A DNA stretch of 64,000 nt from Stenotrophomonas sp. ISL-67 (GCF_018612915.1 NZ_JAGGRL010000001.1:414287-478286); one strand, 5' to 3'; counted from the stretch's first letter, positions 1-10,674 are shown. Notes: generated by a model not told the origin, from the letters alone. Numbers and translations: made by a program.

Positions 1-508
1 CGGCATCGTGCGCGCGCGCCACCGCGATCAGCTCGGGCGTCCACGCGTCGGCATTGCGCACCTCCAGCGCGTGCTGCAACGCGCGACTGCCCACCTTGCG
101 CGGCAGCGCAGCCAGGAATCGATCGAACTCCTGCGCGCCAGCCGGGTGCTTTTCGCCGAACTGCCACACCAGCGGCCCCAGCCGGTCTTCCAGTGCACTG
201 ATGCCCTGGATGAAGCCGTCGGCGCGCGCCCCGGCGGCGGCCAGGTCGTGGCTCTGGGTGATCGTGCGCGGCGCCTTGGCCGAGAAGCGGAACCCCGGCG
301 GCGTCTGCTCGCGCCATTGCGCATACACCGCGGGCTTCTGCGCCCGGTAGAAAGTGCTGTTGATCTCGATGCAGCCCAGCTGCCGGCTGGCATGGGCCAG
401 CTCTTCGCGCTGTGGCAGCCCGGCCGGGTAGAACGTGCCCCCGCGCCAACCCGGGAACACCCAGCCGCCGATGCCGGTGAAGATCGGCCCGGGCGCTGCG
501 CGCCTCAA
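1..508 (-). CDS. DUF72 family protein (3' end outside window)
   Basis: The reverse strand encodes the N-terminal ~169 residues of a DUF72 protein, with GIGGWVFPGWRGGTFYP near the start, then a motif containing INSTFY and later APRTITQSHDL, all typical of this TIM-barrel-like family. Its biochemical role is not established. I start it at a TTG (506-508) because the sequence before the GIGGW motif has no ATG and GAGG lies 7 nt upstream. The TTG overlaps the TGA of the upstream VOC gene, which suggests translational coupling. The C-terminus is cut by the window edge. Confidence 0.8.
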   Translation of the reverse strand, partial: MRRAAPGPIFTGIGGWVFPGWRGGTFYPAGLPQREELAHASRQLGCIEINSTFYRAQKPAVYAQWREQTPPGFRFSAKAPRTITQSHDLAAAGARADGFIQGISALEDRLGPLVWQFGEKHPAGAQEFDRFLAALPRKVGSRALQHALEVRNADAWTPELIAVARAHDA

Positions 509-939
509 AGACCGGCCTCGCGCCACGGGTCGTAGCTGCCAAACCACCACAGGTGGCCTTCCAGGTCGCGGCAGGCATAGCCGCGGCCGCCATAGTCCTG
601 GTCGGCGATGTCGATGACCAGCTCGGCACCGGCGGCGACCGCGCGCGCGTAGTGGGCGTCGGGGTCGGTCACGATCACGCAGGCGCTCTGGGTTTCGCGG
701 CCGTCGATCTCATCGGGTTGCACCATCCGCTTGCCCCACTCGCTGCCGTTGTCGACGGAGCCGAGCATGATCATGCCGGTCCCATAGACCAGCTGCGCGT
801 GGTACACGAGGTCGCCTTCGGCATGGACGGCCTGCGCGCGGAACCCGAACGCCCGCTCCAGCCAGGCGATGGCCGCACGGGCATCGCGGTAGCGCAGGCA
901 GGGAATGATGGTGGAACCGGTGTCGCTGGACGCGGTCAT
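505..939 (-). CDS. VOC (glyoxalase/bleomycin-resistance) family protein
   Basis: A 144-residue single-domain protein of the vicinal oxygen chelate superfamily. The N-terminal strand TIIPCLRYRDARAAIAWLERAFGF and the C-terminal GRGYACRDLEGHLWWFGSY are the classic beta-alpha-beta-beta-beta halves, with the metal/substrate-type Asp-Leu-Glu-Gly-His near the end. The substrate cannot be read from the sequence. ATG at 937-939 has GGAG 7 nt upstream. The stop overlaps the TTG start of the DUF72 gene, so the two probably form an operon. It is divergent from the serine hydrolase. Confidence 0.85.
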   Translation of the reverse strand: MTASSDTGSTIIPCLRYRDARAAIAWLERAFGFRAQAVHAEGDLVYHAQLVYGTGMIMLGSVDNGSEWGKRMVQPDEIDGRETQSACVIVTDPDAHYARAVAAGAELVIDIADQDYGGRGYACRDLEGHLWWFGSYDPWREAGL

Positions 940-1071
940 GCGGGTGCTCCGGGATGGGCGGCTTCTGGCACAGGCGAGCCTGCAACCGGCCGCGTTACCA
1001 TCGCGCGAAACCTGGCGCAACGGCCCCCTGGCGGCCTCCACGCCCCTGCAACACGCAACTGGAGACACTGA

Positions 1072-2649
1072 TTGAACACATCCTGGATGGGAGGCCTTGT
1101 GCTGCTGGCGTGCGCACCCCTGGCGTCGGCAGCCGTGCCGACCGAACTGCAGCAGCTGGATGCCACGGTTGAACGCGTGCGCAGCCAGTTCGACATTCCC
1201 GGCATTGCCGTGGCCGTGGTCAAGGACGGGCAGATCGTCTACGAACGCGGTTACGGGGTGCGCGAGCTGGGCAAGCCGGCGCCGGTCGAGGCCGACACGC
1301 TGTTCGCCATCGCCTCCAACACCAAAGCATTCACGGCCACGTCGCTGAACCTGCTGGCCGAGCAGGGCAAGCTGAAGATGGACGACCGGGTGATCGACCA
1401 CCTGCCGTCGTTCCGCATGTCCGACCCGTACGTCACCGGCGAGATGCGCATCCGCGACCTGCTTTCGCACCGCAGCGGGCTCAGCCTGGGCGCGGGCGAC
1501 CTGCTGTTCTGGCCCACCACCCGCTACAGCAACGCCGAGGTGGTGCAGCGGCTGGGCAAGGTGCCGCTGAAGGCGGGCTTCCGCGACCGCTACGCCTACG
1601 ACAACATCCTGTATGCGGTGGCGCAGCAGGTGATCGAACATGTCTCCGGGCAGTCCTATGCGGACTTCCTGCAGCAGCACATCTTCACCCCGGTGGGCAT
1701 GGCAGGCACCCGCTTCAATGCCGACCACCTCAAGCCCGGCGACAAGGCCGCAACCGGGCATGCCAAGTTCGATTTCACCGAGCTGCGCACGGTGGCGCCG
1801 CTGACCTGGTCCAACAACGCCGGCGCCGGTGGGGTGTATTCCAGCGTGCACGACATGGCGCGCTGGATGAACGTGCAGTTGGCCCAGGGCACGCTGGAAA
1901 ACGGCACGGCGCTGTTCAGCCCCAAGAGCCAACAGGCCATGTGGCAGATGATCACCCCGCAGGTGGTGCCGGAGCCGAGCGTCCCCGCACTGGCTGCCGC
2001 GCGTCCCAACTTCGCCGGCTACGGCGAAGGCTGGAGCCTGAGCGACTACCGCGGGCAGAAGCTGGTGTGGCATACCGGCGGCTGGCCGGGCATGGTTTCG
2101 CGCGTGACGTTGGTACCGGAGCAGAAGCTGGGCATCGTAGTGCTGACCAACCAGGAAGTGGGTGCGGCCTTCAACGCGATCACCATGGACGTGCTCGACG
2201 CCTATCTCAAGGCGCCGGCGACTGATTGGGTGGCCGCGTATGCCGCTGCGGTAGCCAAGGCGCAGGACAAGGCCGACGAAGGCTGGGCCGCGCACCAGGC
2301 TGCTCGCGATCCGAAGTCCACCCCCTCGCTGCCGCTGGCCCGCTATGCCGGCACCTACCGTGACCCGTGGTATGGCGAGGTGTTCGTCGAACAGCAGGCA
2401 GGCAAGCTGCGCCTGCGCTTCGGCAAGACCGCGCAGCTGGTGGGCACGATGGAACACTGGCAGCACGATACGTTCATCGTGCGCTGGGACGATCGCTCGC
2501 TCAACGCCGATGCGTTCGTGAACGTCAGCCTGGATCCGGATGGCAAGGTGCGCGAGGTGCGCATGCAGGCGGTGTCGTCGCTGACCGACTTCAGTTTCGA
2601 CTTCCAGGACCTGGTGCTGACCCCGGCGGTTGCCGACGACGCAAAATAA
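1072..2649 (+). CDS. Serine hydrolase, class C beta-lactamase fold, with C-terminal DUF3471
   Basis: An exported 525-residue serine hydrolase of the beta-lactamase/penicillin-binding-protein superfamily. The catalytic motifs are visible: SNTK (S82-x-x-K85), YDN (Y176, N178) and HTG (H334). A hydrophobic signal peptide ends at about LASA/AVP, so it acts in the periplasm or outside. A C-terminal beta-rich DUF3471 domain (about residues 423-520, starting ARYAGTYRD) is typical of esterase/D-aminopeptidase-like members rather than true AmpC. I prefer TTG at 1072 because GGAG lies 7 nt upstream; ATG at 1087 is the alternative. The substrate is unknown. A terminator hairpin follows directly. Confidence 0.88.
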   Translation: MNTSWMGGLVLLACAPLASAAVPTELQQLDATVERVRSQFDIPGIAVAVVKDGQIVYERGYGVRELGKPAPVEADTLFAIASNTKAFTATSLNLLAEQGKLKMDDRVIDHLPSFRMSDPYVTGEMRIRDLLSHRSGLSLGAGDLLFWPTTRYSNAEVVQRLGKVPLKAGFRDRYAYDNILYAVAQQVIEHVSGQSYADFLQQHIFTPVGMAGTRFNADHLKPGDKAATGHAKFDFTELRTVAPLTWSNNAGAGGVYSSVHDMARWMNVQLAQGTLENGTALFSPKSQQAMWQMITPQVVPEPSVPALAAARPNFAGYGEGWSLSDYRGQKLVWHTGGWPGMVSRVTLVPEQKLGIVVLTNQEVGAAFNAITMDVLDAYLKAPATDWVAAYAAAVAKAQDKADEGWAAHQAARDPKSTPSLPLARYAGTYRDPWYGEVFVEQQAGKLRLRFGKTAQLVGTMEHWQHDTFIVRWDDRSLNADAFVNVSLDPDGKVREVRMQAVSSLTDFSFDFQDLVLTPAVADDAK

Positions 2650-2660
2650 GCAGCGCGTGA

Positions 2661-2705
2661 AAACAAACGGCAGGCTGCGGTGGGATAATCGCAGCCTGTT
2701 TGTTT
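2661..2705 (+). terminator. Intrinsic terminator after the serine hydrolase
   Basis: CAGGCTGCG (2671-2679) pairs with CGCAGCCTG (2690-2698), flanked by A-rich and T-rich tracts (AAACAAAC and TTTGTTT) that extend the stem. It lies 12 nt after the stop and 13 nt before the ABC transporter start, so it probably separates the two transcripts. Confidence 0.75.
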
Positions 2706-2717
2706 ACGGGGGTTGGA

Positions 2718-4553
<1,836 letters not shown>

Positions 4554-4600
4554 AGCAACAGCAACAGCAACAGCTGCGGCGTTTCTGTTGTTACGTGCAG

Positions 4601-4712
4601 GGAAGGCCGGCGGGCAGCCCTCTACGGGACACGCCGTGAACCCATCCATGGGGGCTTGTCAAAAACATCCATGTTTTTGACAGTCCCTACGAGGGCTGCC
4701 CGCCGTCCTTCC
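4601..4712 (+). repeat. Composite cruciform repeat, copy 1
   Basis: Outer arms starting GGAAGGCCGGCGGGCAGCCCT (4601-4621) pair with AGGGCTGCCCGCCG...CCTTCC ending at 4712. Inside is an asymmetric block with CACGCCGTGAA and an inner hairpin whose arms TGTCAAAAACAT and ATGTTTTTGACA flank a CC loop. Five more copies occur in the window with different but still complementary arm sequences. The surrounding 4554-4887 region carries no gene. Confidence 0.85.
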
Positions 4713-4785
4713 CTTCACGCTCTGCGTCGCTGCTCTTTCCTTCCGAGAAACGCAATGCATGAGGGGAAGCCGGCGGGTAACAACT

Positions 4786-4797
4786 GAAACGCTGCTC
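4786..4797 (+). repeat. GAAACGCTGCTC flank module
   Basis: The 12-mer GAAACGCTGCTC recurs at 35468-35479 and, as GAAACGCTGC, at 24633-24642. Each time it lies between a cruciform repeat and a minus-strand terminator. A similar GAAACGCCGC occurs on the reverse strand near 4576-4585. It looks like an outer module of the same repeat system. Confidence 0.5.
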
Positions 4798-4811
4798 TAC
4801 GCGAGAAACGC

Positions 4812-4840
4812 AAAACGGCCCGGTAACACACCGGGCCGTT
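4812..4840 (-). terminator. Intrinsic terminator of the DUF885 gene
   Basis: On the minus strand, AACGGCCCGGT pairs with ACCGGGCCGTT around a 5-nt loop and ends in TTTTG. It lies 48 nt beyond the stop of the DUF885 lipoprotein gene. Confidence 0.8.
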
Positions 4841-4849
4841 CGACGTCGT

Positions 4850-4874
4850 GTACCGACCAACGGTCGGTACCTAC
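4850..4874 (-). repeat. GTAG-type short palindrome
   Basis: GTACCGACC and GGTCGGTAC flank AAC, followed by CTAC, which reads GTAG on the minus strand. It belongs to the ACC-AAC-GGT subtype also seen at 47355-47430 and 55670-55718. Confidence 0.7.
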
Positions 4875-4887
4875 CGATGGGCATCCT

Positions 4888-6696
4888 TCACTCGATCGGC
4901 TGGTCCAGCATCAGCTGGCGTGCGAAGCGCACCGGCGGGGCGCCGTAGGACAGCATCTGGTCGTGGTAGGCCTTCAGGTTGAACTTCTCGCCCTGCTTCT
5001 CCTGCACCGCCTTGCGCGTGTCGAAGTGCTCCTGCGCGCCGACGAAGTAGGTCGGCAGCTGTGCCGAGGTCAGCTGCGCGCGCACCCACTTGCCCGAGGC
5101 TTCGCTTTCCTGCTGGAACGCATCGTGGGTCATCAGGTGCATGGCCTGTTCGCGGGTCCAGTTGTCCACGTGCACGCCCTGGTCCAGGATCGCGTTGGAA
5201 ATGGTGCGCAGGTAGAACTTGAGCTGCACCAGGTGGAACAGCGGATCGTTGTCCAGGTAACCCTGCTCCTGCATCATCCGCTCGGTGTAGACCGCCCAGC
5301 CCTCGGCGAACAGACCCGAACGCAGTACCGCGCGCAGCGTCGACGGGAACTTGCCCGAGTGCCAGCCTTCCAGGTAATGCCCCGGCGTGCCCTCGTGGAT
5401 GCTCAGCAGGTGGATCATGCGGCTGTTGTATTCGCGCAGGAACGAGTCGACCTGCTTGTCGGTCCAGTCGTCCGGAATCGGCGATACCGCGTAGAAGGTC
5501 TTCAGGTTCTTGTCGAGCGGACCCGGCGAATCGCAGTAGGCCACGGCCACGCCACGCTGGAATTCCGGCATCAGGATGATGTCCACCGGCGCATCGGGCA
5601 GGGTCATCAGGTCGTGCTTGCGCACGAATTCGGTGGACTGGGCCAGCGCGGCCTTGGCGTCGTCGACCACCTTGTCGCGGGCCGGCTTGTCGGCGTAGGC
5701 CAGTTCCAGCGCCGCTTCGATCGCCGCCTGCTGCTGCTCGTCACTCGGGTTGGCCGGCAGCGCCGGCGCGCCCGGCTTGTCCTTGAGCACGGTCTGCGCG
5801 ATGCCGTACATGTCCTGGCGCACGCGCTTGAGTTCGGCACGCGCGCGTTCGCCAATCTCGGCGCGCGACAGCGAGGAGTTCAGCGCGAACTTCAGCTTCT
5901 GGTCGTACAGCTCGGCACCGATGCGGAAGTCGCCCTTGGCGTTCGGCACCAGGGTCTTGTCCAGCCAGGTCTGCTGTTCGTCGACCGCCTTCTTCAGGCC
6001 ATCGATGGCGGCCTGCAAGCGCTTGCCGTCTTCGGCCGGCAGCTCGCCGATATGCGGGGTGATGAAGGTATCGACGATGCTGAGGATGCCCTTGTTCTGC
6101 TTGGCCACCGTTTCGGCATGGATCTTCGGCACGCGCGCCGGGTCCAGGTTTTCGCGGGCCTGGGCGAAGATCTGCGGCAGCTTCTCCATGCGGGCGGTGG
6201 CCGACTTCAGGCGCTCGGGCAGCGGCGCGAATTCACGTGCCATCAGGCCGTACAACGCGCTGCCGGCGGTGCCGTTGTAGATCTGCGGGTCCCACTTGGA
6301 GGCCTGCAGTACCTCGGCGTTCCAGATTTCGGACTGCAGCTGGTTGCGCAGGATCGCCGCGTCGACCTGGTTCTCGCGCGAGAGCTTGCTCACGTCGACC
6401 TTGTCCAGCTCGCCGAGCAGGCCCTTGTACGCTGTCAGCATCTTCTGCTGGCCGGCGGCGCTCAGGTCGTCGATCTCGCTGTCGTAGCGGTGATCGCCGA
6501 TCTGGGTGGCGCTGATCGGCGACAGTTGCATCCAGGTGTCCAGGGCGCGCTTGGACAGGTCGGCGAAGGCGGCATCCACGGCCGCATCGGCGGCGGGGGC
6601 GGTCGCGGAGGTGCCGGCCGGGGCGGAGGGGGCGTCGGCCTGCTGGCAGCCACCCAGGGCGGCGATCAGGGCGAGGGCAAGAAGATGCTGGCGCAT
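4888..6696 (-). CDS. DUF885 family lipoprotein, putative zinc-dependent peptidase
   Basis: A 602-residue DUF885 protein. A lipoprotein signal (ALIAALGGC, lipidated Cys about residue 17) anchors it in the envelope. The conserved HEGTPGH motif (residues 434-440) resembles a metal-binding HExxxH site and is the main reason the family is regarded as metallopeptidase-like; the reaction is not established. Long helical regions rich in Arg/Glu are typical. ATG at 6694-6696 has AGGA 6 nt upstream. It is a single gene with its own terminator on the 3' side and is divergent from the GFA gene. Confidence 0.88.
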   Translation of the reverse strand: MRQHLLALALIAALGGCQQADAPSAPAGTSATAPAADAAVDAAFADLSKRALDTWMQLSPISATQIGDHRYDSEIDDLSAAGQQKMLTAYKGLLGELDKVDVSKLSRENQVDAAILRNQLQSEIWNAEVLQASKWDPQIYNGTAGSALYGLMAREFAPLPERLKSATARMEKLPQIFAQARENLDPARVPKIHAETVAKQNKGILSIVDTFITPHIGELPAEDGKRLQAAIDGLKKAVDEQQTWLDKTLVPNAKGDFRIGAELYDQKLKFALNSSLSRAEIGERARAELKRVRQDMYGIAQTVLKDKPGAPALPANPSDEQQQAAIEAALELAYADKPARDKVVDDAKAALAQSTEFVRKHDLMTLPDAPVDIILMPEFQRGVAVAYCDSPGPLDKNLKTFYAVSPIPDDWTDKQVDSFLREYNSRMIHLLSIHEGTPGHYLEGWHSGKFPSTLRAVLRSGLFAEGWAVYTERMMQEQGYLDNDPLFHLVQLKFYLRTISNAILDQGVHVDNWTREQAMHLMTHDAFQQESEASGKWVRAQLTSAQLPTYFVGAQEHFDTRKAVQEKQGEKFNLKAYHDQMLSYGAPPVRFARQLMLDQPIE

Positions 6697-6799
6697 CGGC
6701 GATCCTGTGCTGTGGACAATTGCCCAGCATAGGCGGTGCCGCCGGGGTGCCGCCCGTGCCATTGGATTACCATGGGGCTTTCCCACCGGGAGGTGTGCC

Positions 6800-7156
6800 A
6801 TGCAGTACGAAGGGAGCTGCCATTGCGGGCAGATCGCGTTCGTGGTCCAGTCCGATGCCCCCATCACCGAGGTACTGGACTGCAACTGTTCCCTGTGCCG
6901 GCGGCGCGGCGGCCTGCTCTGGTTCGGTCCACGCGCGGCGTTGACCCTGAACACCGACCCTGCCCAGCTGGCCACCTACCAGTTCAACCAGCACCACCTG
7001 CAGCATCATTATTGCCGCGACTGCGGCATTGCCCCGTTCAGCGAGGGGGTCGACCCGCGCAGCGGACAGGCGATGGTGGCGGTGAACGTGCGTTGCCTGC
7101 CCACGCTGGACCTGGCCGGGTTGAAGATCAATTTCTACGATGGCGCAAGCGTGTGA
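6800..7156 (+). CDS. GFA/CENP-V family zinc protein
   Basis: A 118-residue member of the glutathione-dependent formaldehyde-activating (GFA) superfamily. The zinc-binding cysteines are present: C7-x-C9, C28-x-C30-xx-C33 and C72-xx-C75. Despite the family name, most members have no proven formaldehyde activity, so the substrate is unassigned. ATG at 6800 has GGGAGG 6 nt upstream. It is a stand-alone gene convergent with the small acidic ORF at 7180. Confidence 0.88.
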   Translation: MQYEGSCHCGQIAFVVQSDAPITEVLDCNCSLCRRRGGLLWFGPRAALTLNTDPAQLATYQFNQHHLQHHYCRDCGIAPFSEGVDPRSGQAMVAVNVRCLPTLDLAGLKINFYDGASV

Positions 7157-7179
7157 CGACAGGGACGATATAGCGCGGA

Positions 7180-7473
7180 TCAGCCCTCGTCGGTTTCGTA
7201 CTCGACGAACACATCCAGTTCCAACGCAAGTACCTGCACCGCCTCGCGCACCTTCTGCGCGGTGCTTGCATTGCCCACCTCGACCTCCAGCTCATGCGTT
7301 CCCGGTCCGATGTCGTCGGATAGCCCTGCCGAGCTCGAATCGTCGTCGTCCATGTGCGGCATCAGGTCGTCGGTTTCCTCGACGTGCTCGATGCCCTCGA
7401 TGCCCTGGAGCAGGTCGCTGATGGCGCGCGCATCGTCTTCGGTGCCGGTGATCCTGAGTCGCAGCATGGCCAT
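7180..7473 (-). CDS. Small acidic hypothetical protein
   Basis: A 97-residue protein I do not recognise. It starts MAMLRLRITGTEDDARAISDLL, has an acidic linker (MPHMDDDDSSSAG, about residues 39-51) and ends with a second alpha/beta stretch, HELEVEVGNASTAQKVREAVQVL. The two halves look like a strand-helix pair repeated, perhaps an ACT-like or ferredoxin-like fold; this is inference from pattern alone. Coding is supported by its length against the GC background and the sharp end before the GFA gene. The start at 7471-7473 is chosen because the conserved-looking strand begins there; the ribosome site is weak and ATG at 7465-7467 is possible. Confidence 0.65.
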   Translation of the reverse strand: MAMLRLRITGTEDDARAISDLLQGIEGIEHVEETDDLMPHMDDDDSSSAGLSDDIGPGTHELEVEVGNASTAQKVREAVQVLALELDVFVEYETDEG

Positions 7474-7525
7474 GGGAAGGTCTCGCGGGGAGGGGGATTC
7501 CACCGTAGCGAGCGGCCGGGCAAAA

Positions 7526-7597
7526 GCGGGTGAATGTTGCCCGGCCGGCGGTCGGGCGACATTCACCCGCGGGTAGCTCACGACCGTTGGTCGTGAG
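7526..7597. repeat. Two adjacent palindromic repeats of the GTAG type
   Basis: GCGGGTGAATGT (7526-7537) and ACATTCACCCGC (7559-7570) enclose an inner GCCCGGCC..CGGGC stretch and end in GGGTAG. A second palindrome, CTCACGACC-gtt-GGTCGTGAG (7577-7597), overlaps the 3' end of the LysR gene. Confidence 0.65.
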
Positions 7598-8522
7598 GCC
7601 GACCGAGCAGTTCATCCGGCAACGCCGGCACCGGCGTGCGTTCGTCCTGCGCTTCGCGCTTGAGCCAGTCCATGAACGCAACGGCGGTCGGGCTGAGCGG
7701 GCGATGTTCGGCGTGCACGATGTAATAGGCATAGCGCGCCTTCAACGCCGGCCCGGGCAGGCGCACCAGTTCATAGCGCTGCAGGTACGGCTGGGCGATG
7801 TGCTTGCGCGCCAGCACCGCACCGATGCCATAGACCGCCGCGCGCATGGCATCGGTGCTGTCGCTGAAGATGTGCTGCGCAGCCAGGTCCAGCCCACGTA
7901 CGCCTGCAGCGCGGAACCAGTCGCGCCAGCCCTGGGGCGACATGTCGCTGACCAACGGCAGCGCAGCGATCTGCCCGGGTTCCCGCAACCCGGAAACGCC
8001 GGGCAGGGCCGGCGACGCCACCGGACACAGTTCGTCGTCCATCAGATGGTGGGCGGCGAGGCCTGGCCACTGGCCCAGCCCGTAGCGGATGCCCAGCTCC
8101 GGGCCGTTTTCGTCAAAACGCACCAGTTCGCTGCTGGTCTGCAGCTCGATGCGCATGCGCGGATGCAGGCGGGTGAAACGCGTCAGCCGGGGCACCAGCC
8201 AGCAATACGACAGTGAGCGCAGGGTGGTGATCCGCAGCGGCACCACGCCGGCCTGCGGGTGCAGGTTGCCGGCCACCGCATTGATATCGCTCAGCGCTGC
8301 GGCCGCGGCATCGGCCAGCTGGCGGCCTTCGGCGGTCAGGCGTACACCACGGGCGTGGCGCTGGAACAGCACCGTGCCCAGCAGCGCTTCCAGGCGACGC
8401 ACGTGGTGGCTGACCGCGCTCGCGGTGAGATGCAGCTCTTCGGCGGCATGGGCGAAATTCTGGTGGCGCGCGGCAACCGCGAACACCCCCAGCGCGGGCA
8501 GCAGGGCAGGGCGCAGGATCAT
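7578..8522 (-). CDS. LysR family transcriptional regulator
   Basis: A 314-residue LysR-type regulator. The N-terminal winged helix-turn-helix (about residues 5-65, containing FAHAAEELHLTASAVSHHVRRLEALLG) binds DNA; the rest is the periplasmic-binding-like effector domain. The pattern is of the GcvA/AmpR-like branch. It is divergent from an EamA permease 160 bp away, the usual arrangement in which the LysR protein regulates the transporter. A palindrome CAAAT-gag-ATTTG lies just upstream of its start and could be its own operator. The inducer is unknown. Confidence 0.9.
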   Translation of the reverse strand: MILRPALLPALGVFAVAARHQNFAHAAEELHLTASAVSHHVRRLEALLGTVLFQRHARGVRLTAEGRQLADAAAAALSDINAVAGNLHPQAGVVPLRITTLRSLSYCWLVPRLTRFTRLHPRMRIELQTSSELVRFDENGPELGIRYGLGQWPGLAAHHLMDDELCPVASPALPGVSGLREPGQIAALPLVSDMSPQGWRDWFRAAGVRGLDLAAQHIFSDSTDAMRAAVYGIGAVLARKHIAQPYLQRYELVRLPGPALKARYAYYIVHAEHRPLSPTAVAFMDWLKREAQDERTPVPALPDELLGRPHDQRS

Positions 8523-8531
8523 GGCGAGACC

Positions 8532-8544
8532 CAAATGAGATTTG
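8532..8544. promoter_or_regulatory. Candidate LysR operator palindrome
   Basis: CAAAT-gag-ATTTG lies 10 bp upstream of the LysR start, in the LysR/EamA divergent region. A -10-like TAGTAT on the minus strand (rc of 8558-8563) would place it around the start of the LysR transcript. Assignment to LysR is inference. Confidence 0.4.
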
Positions 8545-8682
8545 TGGCTTGCAGGGATACTACGCGCTTGTCGGGGCTCGGCGGCAGGGGGATGCTGTGT
8601 CCCTCTTTCCTGGAGCCCGCGCCATGTTGCTGCCCGTCCGCGTTGCCATCGCTGCCTGTTACCGCCGTGCCGGGGGGCGCCC

Positions 8683-9564
8683 GTGAGCGGCACACCGGTG
8701 AGCGCCGGGGTGATCGAACGCGACTGGCGCACCCCGCTGGAGCTGACCGTGCTGGGTGCGATCTGGGGCTGTTCGTTCCTGTTCATGCGCGTGGCGGTGC
8801 CGTCGTTCGGACCCTATGCGCTGGTGGAAGTGCGGCTGCTGCTGGGCGCGCTGGTGCTGCTGCCGTTCCTCTGGCAGGCACGCGCGCAGTTCCCGGCCAG
8901 GCGCTGGCTGTGGCTGGTGCCGATCGGCCTGATCAACTCGGCGATTCCGTTCGTACTGTTCGCCTGGGCTGCGCAGCGCGCACCGGCCGCGATCGGTGCG
9001 ATCTGCAACGCGATGACCGTGCTGTTTGCCGCGCTGATCGCGTTCCTGTTGTTCGGTGAGAAAATAGGCATGCGCCGGGCGATCGCGCTGTTGGTGGGCT
9101 TTACCGGCGTGGTGGTGCTGGCAACGGCCAAAGTGTCGGGGTTGAGCATCGGCGCGGCGGTGATCGCCGGTTCGCTGGCGGCGCTGTTGTACGGGCTGGG
9201 GGTGAACCTGGTCAAGCGCCACATGACCGGGCTGCCGCCGGCGGCAGCCGCGGGCGCAACGCTGGGCAGTGCGGCGCTGGTGATGTTGCCGATGGCGTTG
9301 ACCCATTGGCCCGAGGCACCGATCCCGACCGTTTCGTGGGCGTGCGCGATCGCGTTGGGGGTGGTCTGCACCGGCTTCGCGTTCCTGATGTTCTACCGCC
9401 TGATCGCCCGCATCGGCCCGGCGCGCGCCTCGACGGTGACCTATCTGGTGCCGATGTTCGGCGCGCTGTTCGCCTGGCTGTTCCTGGGCGAGCCGGTGAC
9501 CTGGGCAATGGTGGTCGCCGGCGTGTTGATCCTGGGCAGCGTAGCCGCCAGCCAGAAACGCTGA
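8683..9564 (+). CDS. EamA/DMT family transporter
   Basis: A 293-residue inner-membrane permease with about ten predicted transmembrane helices arranged as two EamA repeats. The first opens ELTVLGAIWGCSFLFMRVAV and the second covers the C-terminal half, with GVVCTGFAFLMFYRLIARIGPARAS. Family members export amino acids or other metabolites; the substrate here is unknown. I choose GTG at 8683 because a G-run (GGGGGG) lies about 6 nt upstream and the first membrane helix follows at a normal distance. The divergent LysR regulator probably controls it. Confidence 0.85.
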   Translation: MSGTPVSAGVIERDWRTPLELTVLGAIWGCSFLFMRVAVPSFGPYALVEVRLLLGALVLLPFLWQARAQFPARRWLWLVPIGLINSAIPFVLFAWAAQRAPAAIGAICNAMTVLFAALIAFLLFGEKIGMRRAIALLVGFTGVVVLATAKVSGLSIGAAVIAGSLAALLYGLGVNLVKRHMTGLPPAAAAGATLGSAALVMLPMALTHWPEAPIPTVSWACAIALGVVCTGFAFLMFYRLIARIGPARASTVTYLVPMFGALFAWLFLGEPVTWAMVVAGVLILGSVAASQKR

Positions 9565-9587
9565 CGCGCTGCGGGCTTCGGCATCTC

Positions 9588-9646
9588 CAACGTAAATCGG
9601 CGGCCAATGGGTAGGGGCGGTTCCCAAACGCCCGCCGATAACGTTG
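9588..9646. repeat. Imperfect palindromic repeat
   Basis: CAACGT..ATCGGCGG pairs with CCGCCGAT..CGTTG across an internal GGTAGGGGCGG block. It lies between the convergent EamA and cyclophilin genes. The related words CAACGTATCAACGTT and GGTAGGGTTGGCTCCC occur near 63430-63475. Confidence 0.5.
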
Positions 9647-9774
9647 CAGCGCCCGGTGACGCATTGCGTCGAATGGCGAAGCGGCTTCCTCCGACGATGT
9701 TCATGCCGGCATCGAACGCGGGGCATTTCACGGCGGTCGATTGGGATTCGACCCTACCACTGCGGTTGACCCGG

Positions 9775-10674
9775 TTACCGCACCGGCACCGGAATGTTGC
9801 ACAGGTCGATATGGCCTGCGGCACGCTTGTAGAAATCATCGACGCGGTTGCGGCGCGCTTCCACGGTGTCGGTGAAGGTCTTCGAATCGGTGCGCAGCAC
9901 CTGCAGCGTCGGGCGCTGCGCTTGGGGCAGATCGCTCACGCGCTGGATCGAGGTGATCGCGGTGCGCTGCGCGGCATCCGCATAGAAGCCCATCGGCGCC
10001 GGCCCGCGCGGTAGCGCGCTGAGCAGTTCCATGCCTTTGAGTACTCGCCCCACTACCGTGATGTTGCGGTCCAGCTGGCGCGGCGATTGCCCGGTGACCA
10101 CATACAGTTCGGCACCGATGCTGCTGTCTTCCTCATTGTTGCGACCTGCACCCAGCGCGCCGTAGCAGTGCGCCAGCCAGGTCTTGCCGTCCGCCTTGTC
10201 CTGGCCCACCGCAAACCCGTCCACGAAACCGGTCTGGTCAGCCCAGCCATCGTGATCGGGCAGCACACTGACCTTCAGCCCCTTGCTGTCGCGCTGGAAC
10301 TCCGCCGGCAGCTTGCGCTTGGCCGAGCCCAGCGGCCTGGCCTTGGCCGCATCGTCGGCATCGGCATCGCCGAACTGCACCACGAAGTTGTCCTGCGCGC
10401 GGTAGATGGTTTCGCCGTCCCAGAAGTGCTCATGGGCCAGGGTCTGGATATTGGCCACATGCTGCGGCGCGAAGGCCGGAGCCAGCTCGATCACCACCTG
10501 GCCGGCATCCAGGTTCATCAGCAGCAGGTTGGCCGGGTCCGGCGTGCGCCAGTCGCTGGCAGGCGAGGCGTCCAGAATCTGCTGGGCGCTGCGGTAGGGC
10601 GTGGCTGCAGAGGCAAGGCCGGGCAGCAGGCAGGTCAGGGCGAGGGCGAGCAGGGCAGGACGGCGAGGCGACAT
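9775..10674 (-). CDS. Periplasmic cyclophilin-type peptidyl-prolyl isomerase
   Basis: A 299-residue cyclophilin-family PPIase with a cleavable signal peptide ([10 protein letters not shown]). The core runs from [31 protein letters not shown] to the [24 protein letters not shown] segment, with the [13 protein letters not shown] substrate-binding block ([13 protein letters not shown]). It should catalyse prolyl cis-trans isomerisation of envelope proteins. Compared with E. coli PpiA it is longer, with an extra C-terminal region. ATG at 10672-10674 has AAGGG 6 nt upstream. Single-gene unit. Confidence 0.9.
   Translation of the reverse strand: MSPRRPALLALALTCLLPGLASAATPYRSAQQILDASPASDWRTPDPANLLLMNLDAGQVVIELAPAFAPQHVANIQTLAHEHFWDGETIYRAQDNFVVQFGDADADDAAKARPLGSAKRKLPAEFQRDSKGLKVSVLPDHDGWADQTGFVDGFAVGQDKADGKTWLAHCYGALGAGRNNEEDSSIGAELYVVTGQSPRQLDRNITVVGRVLKGMELLSALPRGPAPMGFYADAAQRTAITSIQRVSDLPQAQRPTLQVLRTDSKTFTDTVEARRNRVDDFYKRAAGHIDLCNIPVPVR

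Noticed and set aside
505..2466. A 653-codon minus-strand open frame running through the serine hydrolase into the VOC gene
   Set aside because: Only its last 144 codons (VOC gene) look like protein. The rest is the antisense shadow of the serine hydrolase, with Gly/Arg/His/Gln-rich composition typical of high-GC DNA.
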